Below, piece by piece: positions 26,631-35,252 of a stretch of DNA of 64,000 nt. The DNA lies in assembly GCF_030160275.1 (NCBI RefSeq), contig NZ_BSOA01000020.1, forward strand, positions 62,001 through 126,000. The letters run 5' to 3'. The stretch's first letter is position 1. Every line of letters begins with the position of its first letter. The DNA comes from Dyella flagellata (GTDB taxonomy: Bacteria; Pseudomonadota; Gammaproteobacteria; Xanthomonadales; Rhodanobacteraceae). The notes under the pieces are model-generated. The model was given only the letters and a program-made list of their open reading frames with translations. It did no database searches and was not told the DNA's origin. A program made the position numbers and the translations under genes.

Positions 26631-28202
26631 ATGAAATCCCTGCGCCCTTCGTTGTTTGTGACGGTACTTTGCTTTGCGGTCGCGAGCCTGAATTTCCACG
26701 CTGCGGCCGCGCAGACCACCTCACCCCCTCCGCAAGTTCGCATGAAGTGGCAGGATTTTGTCAGTGGTGTTGATGGCGCAAAGCGGCTTGCCAGCTTCCA
26801 GAGAGCTGTCGCTAAGATGAGATCGCTCGATAACAGCCCGCCAGGTTCAGCCGACTTCCGGCGGAGCTGGAAATATTGGGCGAATATTCACGGCTACCTT
26901 GGGCCTAACAGCTCGTTCGGGACGCTTGCCGAACGGAGCCAACAATTGACAAATGATGGCCTGGCGCAGTACCTGCCATATCTGGTCGGTACCACGGGCA
27001 AGCCAGGAATTGTAGACCAGACACCGCCAGATGCGATTGCGAAGGCCATCTGGGCAACGTGCCAGCATTCACCGCCGGGGACCGAGGTGAACTTCTTCGG
27101 TTGGCATCGCATGTATCTTTACTATTTGGAACGTGTGATGCGCTGGGCTGCGGGCGATCCCACATTAACTCTTCCATATTGGGATTACACCAATCCTGCC
27201 GAAACGGCGCTTCCGGCTGAGTTCCGGGACACTACCTCTCCACTCTACGATTGGCGTCGATCCCCAGCAGTGAACCAAGGGCTACTCGCGTTGAACCCGA
27301 ACATAACCAATATCGACGGCCCTTTGACCACGGACACGACCTTTCTCCAGTATGAAAAGGACATTGAATCCGGTGTGCATGGCAACGTGCATTGCGCCAT
27401 GGTGCACACCTGCCCGGTAGCGCTGATGGGATTGGTAGGCGTGGCAGCCAACGATCCAATCTTTTATATGCACCACACGAACATCGACCGCATGTGGGCC
27501 TGCTGGCAGTATCTTCACCCCAACGAGCAACCCGGCACGTGGGAAAACCAGAGCTTCACCTTCGTGGATGAAACCGGCGCCGAGGTGACTCGACCCGTCA
27601 AGGACTTTCTTGACACGAAAGCGCTAGGCTATGTTTACGACAACGATAGCCAATGCACGCGCGTATCAACGCCCACGGTGGCGGCAATGCAGATCTCACC
27701 ACCATCCAACGTCGAACAAGCCTTCCCGAACATTTTGTTTTCGAGCACACCGTTCCCTCTAAACTCGACCATTACTTCCGTCAATGTGACGATCTACCCG
27801 AATACCCAGCTCTATCGCACGGAACTCGTGCTACGCGATGTGAGCTCACGCTTCGCACCAGGCGCACTTGTGGATGTATATGTCGCTGGAAAAGGTGGAT
27901 CACCAAGAAGAATTTACGTTGCTACCATCAATTGGTTCGGCGTCTTCGATCATATGGCCAGCATGGGCCACATGGAACGTACCGGGCCAATAGCCCGCAC
28001 ATTCGAATACGATGTAACCCAGCAGCTGCAAACGCTTGGGTTTCCAAACACAAAAGATCTGACAATTCAATTCGAGGCGAGCTCAGGACTAGTACCTACT
28101 GGCAAGAGCCAGGCCGCATCAAGCGAACCGATCATAACGCCTCAGGCCACTCTTCGGCCCGATGCGGAATTGACCATCGGTGCTGTCGAACTTCGGCAGT
28201 AG
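26631..28202 (+). CDS. Secreted tyrosinase / type-3 copper polyphenol oxidase
   Basis: A 523-residue protein. GGGAGGAG lies just before the ATG at 26631, ruling out the longer frame. A signal peptide (SLFVTVLCFAVASLNFHAAAAQ) precedes the tyrosinase domain. The CuA region includes CQH (His146) and FGWHRMYLYYLERV (His159); CuB includes HGNVHCAMV (His250 and His254) and DPIFYMHHTNIDRMW (His281 and His282). The C-terminal 170 residues are beta-rich, like the shielding domain of plant-type polyphenol oxidases. It oxidises mono- or diphenols to quinones. No caddie protein is adjacent. Export without a Tat motif suggests Sec secretion and copper loading outside the cytoplasm. The gene stands alone, and its codon use is somewhat less GC-rich than its neighbours, possibly a transferred gene. 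Confidence 0.92.
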   Translation: MKSLRPSLFVTVLCFAVASLNFHAAAAQTTSPPPQVRMKWQDFVSGVDGAKRLASFQRAVAKMRSLDNSPPGSADFRRSWKYWANIHGYLGPNSSFGTLAERSQQLTNDGLAQYLPYLVGTTGKPGIVDQTPPDAIAKAIWATCQHSPPGTEVNFFGWHRMYLYYLERVMRWAAGDPTLTLPYWDYTNPAETALPAEFRDTTSPLYDWRRSPAVNQGLLALNPNITNIDGPLTTDTTFLQYEKDIESGVHGNVHCAMVHTCPVALMGLVGVAANDPIFYMHHTNIDRMWACWQYLHPNEQPGTWENQSFTFVDETGAEVTRPVKDFLDTKALGYVYDNDSQCTRVSTPTVAAMQISPPSNVEQAFPNILFSSTPFPLNSTITSVNVTIYPNTQLYRTELVLRDVSSRFAPGALVDVYVAGKGGSPRRIYVATINWFGVFDHMASMGHMERTGPIARTFEYDVTQQLQTLGFPNTKDLTIQFEASSGLVPTGKSQAASSEPIITPQATLRPDAELTIGAVELRQ

Positions 28203-28400
28203 TTGCTCCTTGACCGGGGCGGGATACGTTCTGGCCAGCGGCGATAACCTGCATGTCGCCCAGCGCTTGAGCAAAGCCGCTCCCTGAGATTCTGGGATAA
28301 CCGCGGTGCTAGCGATTTACGCCCGCCGCACACGCTTCCAACGCCAGCTCCGCCGCTAGGACAACGGCGGAGGCGACATGTCAATCTCCCATAATTTGGC

Positions 28401-28406
28401 TACACT
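28401..28406 (+). promoter_or_regulatory. Possible -10 box TACACT before the S9 peptidase
   Basis: AATTTGGCTACACTGG lies about 80 bp before the peptidase start. TACACT resembles a sigma70 -10 box, but the -35 is not clear. The remaining 28203-28482 spacer shows nothing else that I can support. Confidence 0.25.
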
Positions 28407-28482
28407 GGAATCCACGAGCGCAGCCCCGGGGGAACAGGCGGGCCGGGCCGTGTGACATATCGTTAGCAAACTGGGGACAAAC

Positions 28483-30438
28483 ATGAGAAAGGGACGTGCG
28501 CACGCCTTCGTGGCCGTGCTGTGTATGTTGATGCCTGTCTTTGCAGCAGCCGGCGACCAAGTGCCGGTAGGGGCCTTTGTGCATAGCGGCGGTTTTTCGA
28601 TGCCGAGGCTGTCACCGGACGGAAAGTATCTGGCGGCAGCCCTTGAGCAGGGCGAAGACCATTCCGTGCTGATTTTTCCTCTGGATGACATGCGCCATCC
28701 AAAAACCAAGCGGTTACCCCGTCGTCAAGTTCCATACAATATCGCATGGACGGACTCCGGTCGCCTCGTAGTCGAACTGGCGAAATTCCTCGGCTCGCTC
28801 GATTTTCCGGAACGTATGGGTGAAATTATCGCCACCGACTTGGGCGACGAGCGGGCCCAGCCCATGTTCATCCGCGAACAGGGCCAGAGCGGTCGCGGCG
28901 GGAAGCAGTACATCGCCGACCACGGCTTTGCCACCATTGCGAGCCTCCCATCGAAAGCCAACGGTCACTTCTACATGCAGACGTACATGTCGGATGACGA
29001 AACCTATAGCAGGCTGTATGACGTCGATGCCAGCACCGGCGTTCGCCACCAGATCGGAGAGATCAACGTAGGCGACATGGATTTCACCATGGACCCGGAT
29101 GGCAATGCGCGTTACGCACAAGGTTTGAACGTATCCAACAAGTATGTCGTCTATCGCATGCGTAACGGCCAATGGCAGCGCCTCGCCGACGACGAACACA
29201 ACCCGCGCTTCGAGCCAATCGGCTTCTCGCAAGACAAACAGCATCTGTATGCACAAACTAGCGTCAAAGGCGGCCCGTTTTCGCTGGTGCAAACGGATGC
29301 GGACGGCACCCAATCGCAACTGCTGGCCAAGGACGACTTCGGCAGCATCGGCTATGTGCAGTGGACACCGCAAGACGAACCCATCGCCGCGGCTCCGTCC
29401 ACCGGCATACCCACATCGACCGTTATCAACGGTGATAGACCGTTGGCCCAGATTTATCAGGTGTTGCTCAGCAAATTTCCAAACGAGTTTGTCAGTTTCT
29501 CCAGTTTCAGCGAAGACGGAACCAAACTTGTTTTCAAGGTCAGTAGCGATCGCGAGCCAGGCACGTACTACTTATTGGACTTGAAAGCCGGGAAAGTTGA
29601 TAAGTTGTTCTCGGAAAACGCAAGTATCGATCCCGACAAGATGAGTTCGCGCGTGCCCATGCGTTTCACAGCCAGCGACGGCACGCCACTGGAAGCGATT
29701 CTTACGGTGCCCAAGGGTGCCAGCATGAACAACCTGCCCATGGTGCTGTTGCCGCACGGTGGCCCGTTCGGCATCAGCGACACCTGGTTTTTCGACACCG
29801 ACGCGCAGTTTCTTGCAAGTCGTGGCTATCTTGTCCTGCAAATCAATTACCGCGGATCGGGTGGTCGCGGCCCTGGCTTCGTCGATGCCGGCTACGGTAA
29901 TTGGGGAACGCGCATCCAGCAGGATCTGATCGACGGCGTGAAGTGGGCCGAAGCGAGACACTATGGCGACCCCAAGCGGGTATGCGTCTTTGGCGGCAGC
30001 TTTGGGGGCTATTCGGCAATGATGACGGTCATTCGCGCGCCCGGCCTGTTCAAATGCGCGATCGGCTATGCCGGCATCTACGATCTTGCCATGATGTTCA
30101 CCAAGGGCGATATCAAGGAAGGCGAGTTCGGGAAAAATTACCTGGAGCAAGCCATCGGCAAGGACCCTGCCCAACTGGCGGCCAACTCACCCGACAAACT
30201 CGCCGACAAGATCGACGTGCCGGTGCTGTTGATTCACGGCGAGGCTGACGAACGCGCACCCTTTGCACAAGCCAAGGCGATGCGCGCCGCGTTGGATGCC
30301 GCGCACAAGCCCTACGAATGGCTGACAAAATCAGACGAAGGACATGGTTTTTACAAGGAAAAAGATCTCGTGGACATGTACAACCACGTGCAGAGCTTTC
30401 TCGAAAAGAATATCGGGCCTGGCGTGCGAACGAACTAG
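28483..30438 (+). CDS. S9 family (prolyl-oligopeptidase-like) serine peptidase
   Basis: A 651-residue peptidase with a signal peptide (AFVAVLCMLMPVFAAAG), so periplasmic. The N-terminal half is a WD-like beta-propeller that begins FSMPRLSPDGKYLAA. The C-terminal alpha/beta hydrolase carries GGSFGGYSAMM (nucleophile Ser506), LLIHGEADERAPF (Asp589) and DEGHGFY (His621). The preceding GDPKRVCVFGG block is typical of the S9C/acylaminoacyl-peptidase branch. It cleaves short peptides. It lies alone on the plus strand with a small membrane protein gene 89 bp downstream. Confidence 0.92.
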   Translation: MRKGRAHAFVAVLCMLMPVFAAAGDQVPVGAFVHSGGFSMPRLSPDGKYLAAALEQGEDHSVLIFPLDDMRHPKTKRLPRRQVPYNIAWTDSGRLVVELAKFLGSLDFPERMGEIIATDLGDERAQPMFIREQGQSGRGGKQYIADHGFATIASLPSKANGHFYMQTYMSDDETYSRLYDVDASTGVRHQIGEINVGDMDFTMDPDGNARYAQGLNVSNKYVVYRMRNGQWQRLADDEHNPRFEPIGFSQDKQHLYAQTSVKGGPFSLVQTDADGTQSQLLAKDDFGSIGYVQWTPQDEPIAAAPSTGIPTSTVINGDRPLAQIYQVLLSKFPNEFVSFSSFSEDGTKLVFKVSSDREPGTYYLLDLKAGKVDKLFSENASIDPDKMSSRVPMRFTASDGTPLEAILTVPKGASMNNLPMVLLPHGGPFGISDTWFFDTDAQFLASRGYLVLQINYRGSGGRGPGFVDAGYGNWGTRIQQDLIDGVKWAEARHYGDPKRVCVFGGSFGGYSAMMTVIRAPGLFKCAIGYAGIYDLAMMFTKGDIKEGEFGKNYLEQAIGKDPAQLAANSPDKLADKIDVPVLLIHGEADERAPFAQAKAMRAALDAAHKPYEWLTKSDEGHGFYKEKDLVDMYNHVQSFLEKNIGPGVRTN

Positions 30439-30527
30439 ACTTGCTTCGCTACCATGTTCAGTGGCGAAGCCACGCGCCCGCAACGGAAAGCTATCGGTTG
30501 ATTGCGTACAGACAAGAATGAGTTTTA

Positions 30528-30779
30528 ATGGATCCGAAAGAGAAAGATCGCTGGTCAAAGGCCCGGGAGAAAGGCATGCTGTCCTATGTCCTTCTTACTG
30601 GCGTGGTCGCATACGGCCTGCCGATGTTCGTGGTGATGACCTTTCTTTTCCATCACTCAAGATTGTCTATTGCGCAGTCGGCAGCCGTATGGCTTTCTGC
30701 TGGCGCGCTCTATGGTGTAGTGACGTGGCTCGTGCAGGAACACCGCTACCGTAAAGCCACCCGGGACAACCAGATCTAG
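30528..30779 (+). CDS. Small two-helix inner-membrane protein
   Basis: An 83-residue protein with a charged N-terminus (MDPKEKDRWSKAREKG), two hydrophobic helices (about 18-41 and 48-66) and a basic tail (EHRYRKATRDNQI). The topology suggests both ends in the cytoplasm. The ribosome binding site is weak, but the composition and helix pattern are protein-like and unlike the shadow frames. No family is recognised. It could be co-transcribed with the S9 peptidase upstream. Confidence 0.6.
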   Translation: MDPKEKDRWSKAREKGMLSYVLLTGVVAYGLPMFVVMTFLFHHSRLSIAQSAAVWLSAGALYGVVTWLVQEHRYRKATRDNQI

Positions 30780-30837
30780 GCATGCTCTGATCTATTCCAC
30801 GCGCCCGTCACCGCACCGCATGCGCGCCTCGCAGCGA

Positions 30838-30905
30838 GTAGGCTGGGATGCCAATCCCAGCTTTCCACACGGCATCCCGATGCTGGGATTGTCATCCCAG
30901 CCTAC
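30838..30905. repeat. REP-like double palindrome
   Basis: Arms GTAGGCTGGGATGCCAATCC(CAGC) and (GCTGGGATT)GTCATCCCAGCCTAC flank a 20-nt spacer in the intergenic region after the small membrane protein. Confidence 0.88.
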
Positions 30906-31204
30906 GCTCCGCCAGACGCGCATACAGTGCGGCCCCCAAGGAAACCACGGGGATTGAGCCCGTGGTGAAAAAAAATGCATTACGACCTTCACATGCCCCA
31001 CGTACGCTCTTTCGGTTAATTTAAACCCACCCTCGCCCTGGATCATCCAACAGACCGATTCAGACGATCAGGAGTGAATCAAACAAGGAAGCTAAGTACC
31101 TCGGCAGCCACCCCACTGCCGCGATGCCATCGACATCGATCGCAAGCCGGCTACTGCGCAAGCGGTTGAACGGTTTGTCGCGCGCCAAACCCAGGAGTCC
31201 CCAC

Positions 31205-31600
31205 ATGAAAGCCAGTCAAAAACCCCTAGCCTTGGGGCAACAGGATCAAATTCGCCGTCGCCCGCTCAAGCTCATCACGGCCATAGCCCTGAGCGCCGTG
31301 GGCGCCATCGCTCTCAACGCTGCCCACGCACAGTCAACCAGCTCCAGCATTTTTGGCAGGGCGCCCGCTGACAGCACCATCACGGTGCACAGCGACAACG
31401 GCGCGACCCGGCACGGGAGCCCAAACAACAAAGGCCGCTACAGTTTCTCTTCGCTGATACCCGGAACCTACATCGTCTCGCTGGAAAGGAATGGCCAGAC
31501 GCTCGCCAAGGTACAGGGTGTCCCGCTCTTTGCTAGCCGAGCATCCCAAGTGGATTTTGTTTGCGACAACGACCAGTGCACGGGAACGTTTGGTCGCTGA
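31205..31600 (+). CDS. Exported single-domain protein, carboxypeptidase-regulatory-like fold
   Basis: A 131-residue protein with AGGAG before the ATG. A signal-like segment (LKLITAIALSAVGAIALNAAHAQ) is followed by a single beta-sandwich: SIFGRAPADSTITVHSDNGATRHGSPNNKGRYSFSSL, then PGTYIVSLERNGQTLAKVQGVPL. This is the CarboxypepD_reg-like domain that normally forms the N-terminal extension of Oar-type TBDRs, but here it ends alone with a conserved-looking VDFVCDNDQC tail. Two cysteines in the tail could form a disulfide. It may be a free-standing periplasmic module or a truncated receptor. A 13-bp hairpin follows the stop. Confidence 0.75.
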   Translation: MKASQKPLALGQQDQIRRRPLKLITAIALSAVGAIALNAAHAQSTSSSIFGRAPADSTITVHSDNGATRHGSPNNKGRYSFSSLIPGTYIVSLERNGQTLAKVQGVPLFASRASQVDFVCDNDQCTGTFGR

Positions 31601-31612
31601 TCGCGTGGGCCT

Positions 31613-31640
31613 GGGTGTCATGCCCTTGGGCATGACACCC
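31613..31640 (+). terminator. Hairpin after the 31205 gene
   Basis: GGGTGTCATGCCC and GGGCATGACACCC are perfect 13-nt arms with a 2-nt gap, starting 12 bp after the stop codon. No T-run follows, so it is either a weak intrinsic terminator or an mRNA-stabilising hairpin. Confidence 0.5.
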
Positions 31641-31880
31641 GACATTTGGGCACCCGGCCACGGGCCATTTACAGCGAATCGGCAGTTTAGTTAAGCGCCC
31701 GATCTCGCTCTTACCCGCCATGGGAATCAGGGCCGGACGCACACCGAGGCTGGAAAGGGCGAAACGAGGCAGCGCCATCAAAACGCTGGCAAGGCGGCTT
31801 TTGATGCCTGGCAAACATCCGCTTTACCCCGCACAGGTCCCGCTTGCCACATGGACGACTCCCGTCGCTGCAGGTGCGGC

Positions 31881-31886
31881 TACACT
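31881..31886 (+). promoter_or_regulatory. -10-like TACACT immediately upstream of the LytS-type kinase
   Basis: TACACT ends 8 bp before the ATG at 31895, and no Shine-Dalgarno sequence is present. If it is used, transcription would begin at or next to the start codon, giving a leaderless mRNA. The 31641-31880 spacer holds no other feature that I can support. Confidence 0.3.
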
Positions 31887-31894
31887 GAGTCACC

Positions 31895-33010
31895 ATGAAC
31901 GTGTTATCTCGCCAATCGCCGGCTGGCATCCACACCGACTACGGAGTGGCGCTTCCTCCGAAGACCTTGTCCACGTTCTGGGCGCTATGGGCGGTATTCT
32001 GGTTGCTCATGATCAGCGTTGCCATCGAGGACGCGCTTCGTAATCCGCTCACCCGCTGGTGGGAACCGGTCCTGTGGGAGGGAAGTTCCACACTGGTCTT
32101 GACGGTGTGGATGTTGCTAGCCGTCCGGGTTCGCGGACGCTATGCGCCGTATCTGGAAAGGCCCTTGGTCTGGTTTGGTGGCTACCTGCGATGGTTGCCG
32201 TTGGTCGCCGTCACCTTCATTGCAGCCGTATACGCGATACGAATTGGCGTCTACGCCGCAATTGGCCGCACCTATGAGCACTCAAGCTGGAGCTTCGTCT
32301 TTGTGTACGAGAGCGCCAAATTGACGATATTTACGGGACTGTGGCTCGGGGTCCTGTTTGGTATCGATTCCTATGGGCAGTGGCAAGTCCAGCGGCACCG
32401 TTTATTGCAAACGCAGAAGGCGCTGGCCGAGGCACAGCTTGCGCAACTTCAGGGTCAACTTAGGCCGCATTTCCTGTTCAACGCACTCAACACCGTATCC
32501 GCCCTGATGCATACAGACGTGGCGCGAGCCGACCGTTTGGTTACCGCGCTCGGAGACCTGCTGCGCATCAGTCTGCGATCCGCTGAGAGCGAGATGACCA
32601 CGCTTGCCGAAGAACTCCGCACGCTTGAGCTATACGCGGATATCATGCGCGAGCGGTTCCGGGATCGCGTGACGCTGAACTGGCAGACCGACCGGACGCT
32701 CCTGGATACCCCCGTTCCTGCACTATTGCTTCAGCCCTTGCTGGAGAATGTGTTTAAACACGGTGTCGAGCCTGCGGTGACGCCTGTACGCATCCACATC
32801 CGTGTCCAGCGCGAAAAGAGTTCGCTGGAAATCTGCATAAGCAACTCGGGTTCCAAGCTGGCACAGGAACGTGGCAATGGTGTGGGATTTCGCAACTGCC
32901 GGGAGCGGCTGAGCATCATCTACGGCAATGCGGCATCCCTGTTGGTCCGCAACGAGGGCGACGGCGTTGCCGCGCGTGTTTTGATACCACTCACTGGCAC
33001 CCTACAATGA
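31895..33010 (+). CDS. LytS/YehU-type sensor histidine kinase
   Basis: A 371-residue membrane kinase. Four hydrophobic helices (about 28-45, 60-76, 95-118, 135-160) are followed by the His_kinase domain with LRPHFLFNALNTVSAL (phospho-acceptor His192) and an HATPase domain with the N-box LLQPLLENVFKHG and GNGVGFRNCRERL. No periplasmic sensor domain is seen, so it probably senses a signal in the membrane. Its TGA overlaps the response-regulator start (33007-33010), and the two form a LytTR-type two-component pair located upstream of two ABC-permease genes. Confidence 0.92.
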   Translation: MNVLSRQSPAGIHTDYGVALPPKTLSTFWALWAVFWLLMISVAIEDALRNPLTRWWEPVLWEGSSTLVLTVWMLLAVRVRGRYAPYLERPLVWFGGYLRWLPLVAVTFIAAVYAIRIGVYAAIGRTYEHSSWSFVFVYESAKLTIFTGLWLGVLFGIDSYGQWQVQRHRLLQTQKALAEAQLAQLQGQLRPHFLFNALNTVSALMHTDVARADRLVTALGDLLRISLRSAESEMTTLAEELRTLELYADIMRERFRDRVTLNWQTDRTLLDTPVPALLLQPLLENVFKHGVEPAVTPVRIHIRVQREKSSLEICISNSGSKLAQERGNGVGFRNCRERLSIIYGNAASLLVRNEGDGVAARVLIPLTGTLQ

Positions 33011-33747
33011 TCCGCGCCGTGATCGCCGACGACGAGGCACCGGCCCGCGAGAAACTCGAACGCTGGATAGCCGAGCAAGCGGATATGGCTGTGGTCGGGT
33101 CGGCCGAGGATGGATTGTCAGCGGCGCAGTGCATCGAACTGCTTCGTCCGCAAGTGGCCTTTCTCGATGTCCAGATGCCGGCCTTGTCAGGACTCCAGGT
33201 GGCCGCGCAGCTTGAGCCATCCAGCGCACCGCTGATCGTCTTCGTAACTGCTTTTGACGAGCATGCGGTGAAGGCATTCGATCTCAATGCAATCGACTAT
33301 TTGCTCAAGCCTTATGACCAGGAACGATTCGCGCGCACGGTGCAACGCGTTCGGGAACGGCTGCACGCCCATGAGTCCGGCGCTACAGCAGTAGCGATGG
33401 GGCGAGCACGGACACCTTCTTGCGAGCGCTTGCTCGTGCCGGATCGCGAGCGGCTACAACTGATCGACGCAGCATCCATCGAATGGCTCGAAGCCGACGA
33501 TAACTATGTTCACGTGCACACCATTGCACGTACCTACCTTTTGCGCAGGACGCTGCAGGATCTGCTGTCCCAACTGGGCGATCAGCGCTTCGTGCGTATC
33601 CATAAGTCGACAGCGGTAAACCTCGGTTCTATCGGATCGCTCACACCCCTCTTCAAGGGCGACTACGAAATCCACCTGCACAATGGTCGCATTCTCCGAC
33701 TCAGCCGGCGGTATCGTGAGGCCTTATTTGCCCGCATGGGCCTGTAA
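33007..33747 (+). CDS. LytTR-family response regulator
   Basis: A 246-residue regulator. The receiver domain has MIRAVIADDEAPAREKLERW (acidic pocket), AFLDVQMPALSG (phospho-acceptor Asp54), VFVTAFDEHAVKAF (Thr) and IDYLLKP (Lys). The C-terminal LytTR DNA-binding domain (about 140-246) has ASIEWLEADDNYVHVHTIARTYLLRRTL and FVRIHKSTAVNLGSI. It is paired with the LytS-type kinase by a 4-bp overlap. The two FtsX-like permease genes that start 187 bp downstream are its likely targets. Confidence 0.93.
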   Translation: MIRAVIADDEAPAREKLERWIAEQADMAVVGSAEDGLSAAQCIELLRPQVAFLDVQMPALSGLQVAAQLEPSSAPLIVFVTAFDEHAVKAFDLNAIDYLLKPYDQERFARTVQRVRERLHAHESGATAVAMGRARTPSCERLLVPDRERLQLIDAASIEWLEADDNYVHVHTIARTYLLRRTLQDLLSQLGDQRFVRIHKSTAVNLGSIGSLTPLFKGDYEIHLHNGRILRLSRRYREALFARMGL

Positions 33748-33934
33748 GGCAAATGCCGCGAACTGAAAATCCGCGTCGAGGTCATATCAAAGCGAGTCGT
33801 CATTACGGCGAGCTTTAATTACCGCTAACGCCCCTCTCGCCACGCCGCGTCTCCGTTCACCCCAAATCTGCTGTCGGCAGATCGCCGCTGGATCAAGCTC
33901 CTTGCAGAAGCGAAAGTGCATGGGGAGAAACGGA

Positions 33935-35242
33935 ATGTTTGGCTACTACTTCGAGCTTGCTTTGCGCATGCTCCGGCGCAACAAGGCGCTCACCGCGCTG
34001 ATGGTGCTGGCGATCGCGCTAGGCATTGGCACATCGATGACCACGCTTACCGTATTGCACGTACTGACGCGCGATCCGCTGCCTGGACGCAGTGGCACAC
34101 TGTATTACCCGCAGATCGATCCGCGAGACAACAGCGGCGCCATGCCGGGCAAGGAGCCGCCGGAACAGCTTACCCTGATCGACGGTTTCAATCTGCTGCA
34201 TGCCAAGCGGGCAGACCGCCAGGCATTGATGACCGGCGGCACGGTACCGGTGCAACCAGACTTCGCCGCCATCGATCCGTTCTACGTGGAAGCGCGCTAT
34301 ACCACGGCGGATTTCTTCCCGATGTTCGCGGCGTCGTTCCGTTACGGCCGTGGCTGGGATGCGGCCGACGACGAAGCGAAAGCGCGCGATGTGGTGATCA
34401 GCAGCGATCTTAACGCTCGACTGTTCGGCGGGGCCAACAGCGTGGGGCGCACCCTGCGCATGGCCGATAGTCTGTTTCGCGTGGTGGGCGTACTCGGCAA
34501 CTGGGCGCCCAATCCGCATTTCTACGATCTCGACACCGGCTACTACGGCCATGCCGAGCAGGTGTTCATCCCGTTGCAGTCGGCGCTGGACCTGCATCTG
34601 CAGCACGAGGGTTCCAGCGACTGCTGGGGCAATGGAACCGGCGGCGTGGGACGCATCTATCCCTCGCCGAGTTGCGTGTGGCTGCAGTTCTGGGTGCGCT
34701 TGGACACGCCGGCCAAGGCAGCCGATTACCAGGAGTTCCTGATCCACTACTCAGCGCAGCAGCAGGCATTGGGTCGTTTCGTGAAGGCGCCGAACGTGCG
34801 CCTGCGCAACGTGATGCAATGGCTGGCCTACCAGCAAGTGGTGCCCGATGACGTACGCCTGCAGACCGGGCTGGCGTTCGGCTTTCTGCTGGTCTGCCTG
34901 GTCAATACGGTGGGCCTGATGCTGGCGAAATTCTTGCGTCGCGGCACCGAATTCAGCGTGCGGCGCGCGCTGGGGGCCTCGCGGCGAGCACTGTTTGCGC
35001 AGTTGCTGATCGAATCGGGCGTGGTGGGCCTGGCGGGCGGTGTGGGTGGATTGCTGCTGGCTCTGACTGGTTTGTGGATAGTGCGGCATCGTCCTTCCGA
35101 CTATGCGTCGCTGGCGCATCTCGATCCCGCCATGCTAATGACAACCTTCCTGCTGGCCCTGGGAGCAAGCCTGCTCGCCGGCCTACTACCGGCCTGGCGT
35201 GCCTGCCAGGTGGCACCCGCGCTCCAGCTCAAGAGCCATTGA
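33935..35242 (+). CDS. MacB/FtsX-type ABC transporter permease (first of two)
   Basis: A 435-residue permease starting MFGYYFELALRMLRRNKALTALMVLAIALGIG, with GGGGAGAAACGGA just upstream. It has the N-terminal helix, a large periplasmic MacB_PCD-like domain (about 50-300) and three C-terminal helices from about 320 (GLAFGFLLVCLVNTVGLMLA; SRRALFAQLLIESGVVGLAGG; PAMLMTTFLLALGASLLAGL). This is the MacB/LolC-type fold but without the fused ATPase. Such permeases work as mechanotransmitters for peptide or lipid export. It lies 10 bp before a second permease gene. No ATP-binding subunit or HlyD-like adaptor gene is in the window. Confidence 0.87.
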   Translation: MFGYYFELALRMLRRNKALTALMVLAIALGIGTSMTTLTVLHVLTRDPLPGRSGTLYYPQIDPRDNSGAMPGKEPPEQLTLIDGFNLLHAKRADRQALMTGGTVPVQPDFAAIDPFYVEARYTTADFFPMFAASFRYGRGWDAADDEAKARDVVISSDLNARLFGGANSVGRTLRMADSLFRVVGVLGNWAPNPHFYDLDTGYYGHAEQVFIPLQSALDLHLQHEGSSDCWGNGTGGVGRIYPSPSCVWLQFWVRLDTPAKAADYQEFLIHYSAQQQALGRFVKAPNVRLRNVMQWLAYQQVVPDDVRLQTGLAFGFLLVCLVNTVGLMLAKFLRRGTEFSVRRALGASRRALFAQLLIESGVVGLAGGVGGLLLALTGLWIVRHRPSDYASLAHLDPAMLMTTFLLALGASLLAGLLPAWRACQVAPALQLKSH

Positions 35243-35252
35243 AGGTACGACG

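Noticed and set aside
30944-30966. Hairpin ACCACGGG/CCCGTGGT followed by an A-run
   Set aside because: For an intrinsic terminator the run should be T on the transcribed side; here it is A on the plus strand and precedes the hairpin on the minus strand.
33795-33825. ATTAC repeats upstream of the permease genes as a LytTR site
   Set aside because: The spacing is 16 bp rather than about 21 and the match is only five bases.
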